NCBI GenBank assembly: GCA_027017025.1
Contig: JALURH010000082.1
Coordinates: 1 to 14,015 of the forward strand
From: Thermofilaceae archaeon
Lineage (GTDB): Archaea > Thermoproteota > Thermoprotei > Thermofilales > Thermofilaceae
DNA length: 14,015 nt
Direction: 5' to 3'
Translations under genes and position numbers: made by a program
Shown here: positions 13,360 through 14,015 of the stretch, piece by piece
How the letters are laid out: the number at the start of each line of letters is the position of its first letter
Position numbering within the stretch: position 1 is the stretch's first letter
The notes under the pieces: generated by a model
What the model was told of the DNA's origin: nothing
What the model saw: the letters and a program-made list of their open reading frames with translations, nothing else
Databases searched by the model: none

Positions 13360-13899
13360 TATTCCAGCAATTATTTCTCTAGCTTCTAAGCTAGCGGCGA
13401 GAGCTAAAAAGGAAATCTCGAGAAAGATCATTAGGAGAGTTAAATGTATTTCTTTATATTTTTTGCGCTTAAGAATATGGTAAGACCATAGAATGCTTTC
13501 AGTCGAAGCTATCGAATAGCTTAAGAACTCAACTAAAGAATGAGGCTTCAGTAATGAAAATAATAGTATTTCAAAGATATCTTTTCCCGATTTTATTGCT
13601 AAAACCCTTATTACGATACCTGTATTATATGCGGAAAATAGCATCAATGGAAAACCAACAATAGGGGAAGTAGCTAGAACTGCTATTATAGCATTATGAA
13701 GAAGGATGTTGTATGTGACTTCTTCATACTTTCCACTCCCTATTATTTTTTTAGTAAAATTTACTATATTTTTGTACATACCTTCTACATCTTCTGGCAA
13801 AGGACTCACAGTTGCACCAATAACCAGTAAGGAGAGGATTGTGATGTAGACAAATGTTATTAGCATAATTCTGGCTCTAATTGCTTTTTCTATATCCAT
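13351..13899 (-). CDS. SpoIIM / DUF95-family integral membrane protein
   Basis: The 182-residue protein has four or five hydrophobic spans (about 11-30, 66-88, 93-117, 122-142, 151-171). The core NILLHNAIIAVLATSPIVGFP, followed by a Pro-His pair (119-120) and Glu124 in LLKPHSLVEF, matches the stage II sporulation protein M (DUF95) pattern. In archaea and bacteria that lack sporulation its job is unknown, and it is often linked to membrane remodelling or transport. No cleavable signal peptide is evident. The ATG at 13899 is preceded by GTGAT at suitable spacing. The gene is 61 bases upstream of pgk on the same strand, with a palindrome at the junction. A possible upstream gene overlaps its first codons. 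Confidence 0.85.
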   Translation of the reverse strand: MDIEKAIRARIMLITFVYITILSLLVIGATVSPLPEDVEGMYKNIVNFTKKIIGSGKYEEVTYNILLHNAIIAVLATSPIVGFPLMLFSAYNTGIVIRVLAIKSGKDIFEILLFSLLKPHSLVEFLSYSIASTESILWSYHILKRKKYKEIHLTLLMIFLEISFLALAASLEAREIIAGISP

Positions 13900-14015
13900 G
13901 TTATATCACTCACTTCCCTATTTGTGTACTCATTGATTAAAATAGACTTTTCTTTTTTAAGGACTGCTAAGGGCACCCAGATCATATACATATTAACATT
14001 TATCTCTCTTTTCTT
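13890..14015 (-). CDS. Possible 3' end of another gene, cut by the window edge
   Basis: On the minus strand one frame is open from the window's right edge for 41 codons and stops at TAG (13890-13892), overlapping the SpoIIM-like start by 10 bases. The readable part includes MYMIWVPLAVLKKEKSILI and then NEYTNREVSDITWI, ordinary protein composition but not recognisable. The other two minus frames close within seven codons of the edge. The overlap would fit an operon. By chance such an open stretch is not rare in AT-rich DNA, and the same region also has a TATA-like box (ctattttaat) that could be the SpoIIM promoter. Confidence 0.4.
   Translation of the reverse strand, partial: KKREINVNMYMIWVPLAVLKKEKSILINEYTNREVSDITWI

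Noticed and set aside
1..14015. CRISPR array, insertion sequence, integrase or attachment site
   Set aside because: No regularly spaced direct repeats, transposase-like frames or terminal inverted repeats flanking a gene were seen.

Overview
The window is a gene-dense, AT-rich stretch of archaeal chromosome. Archaeal signs are the ATP-dependent DNA ligase, the archaeal-type threonyl-tRNA synthetase with its D-aminoacyl-deacylase-like editing domain, an aRadC-like RecA paralogue, an archaeal-type phosphoglycerate kinase and a PAC2-family protein. TATA-like boxes lie about 26-28 bases before several starts, some starts are TTG, and Shine-Dalgarno sites resemble GGAGGTG or GGTGAT. Heavy use of AGA/AGG and ATA codons and the best family matches suggest a hyperthermophilic member of the Thermoproteota (crenarchaea), perhaps Desulfurococcales-like. 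The lineage is inferred, not proven.

Left part (1-6294). The 3' end of a protein with a probable thioredoxin-fold tail, an acidic/proline-rich linker and a four-cysteine knuckle is followed by DNA ligase (lig). The ligase stop overlaps the stop of a convergent, unrecognised coiled-coil protein. Next come a PfkB-family sugar or nucleoside kinase, an unrecognised eight-cysteine small protein, and a full-length thrS, which probably forms an operon with that small protein.

Middle part (6295-8589). An aRadC-like RecA/KaiC-superfamily ATPase has a probable promoter inside the end of thrS. It is followed by a radical SAM enzyme that carries a second C-terminal cysteine cluster. The radical SAM gene overlaps by four bases a small DUF504/UPF0248 (MJ1316-type) protein, a domain proposed to recognise RNA ends. 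This pair is the best candidate for a little-described functional module, possibly in RNA modification or repair.

Right part (8590-14015). A class I ('bacterial-type') glyceraldehyde-3-phosphate dehydrogenase lies on the minus strand and is unusual in a crenarchaeal setting. Its upstream region is a 426-base gap holding candidate promoters and operators and a GC-rich, strongly self-complementary island (about 9764-9935). The island may be a small RNA gene or the remnant of an antitoxin-like gene. An XRE-type regulator with a probable leaderless transcript follows. A tightly packed minus-strand set, pgk - PAC2 protein - small heat-shock protein, joins lower glycolysis to protein quality control. 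A SpoIIM-family membrane protein and a fragment that may be the end of another gene complete the window. GAPDH and PGK catalyse consecutive glycolytic/gluconeogenic steps, but here they are separate transcription units about 2.4 kb apart.
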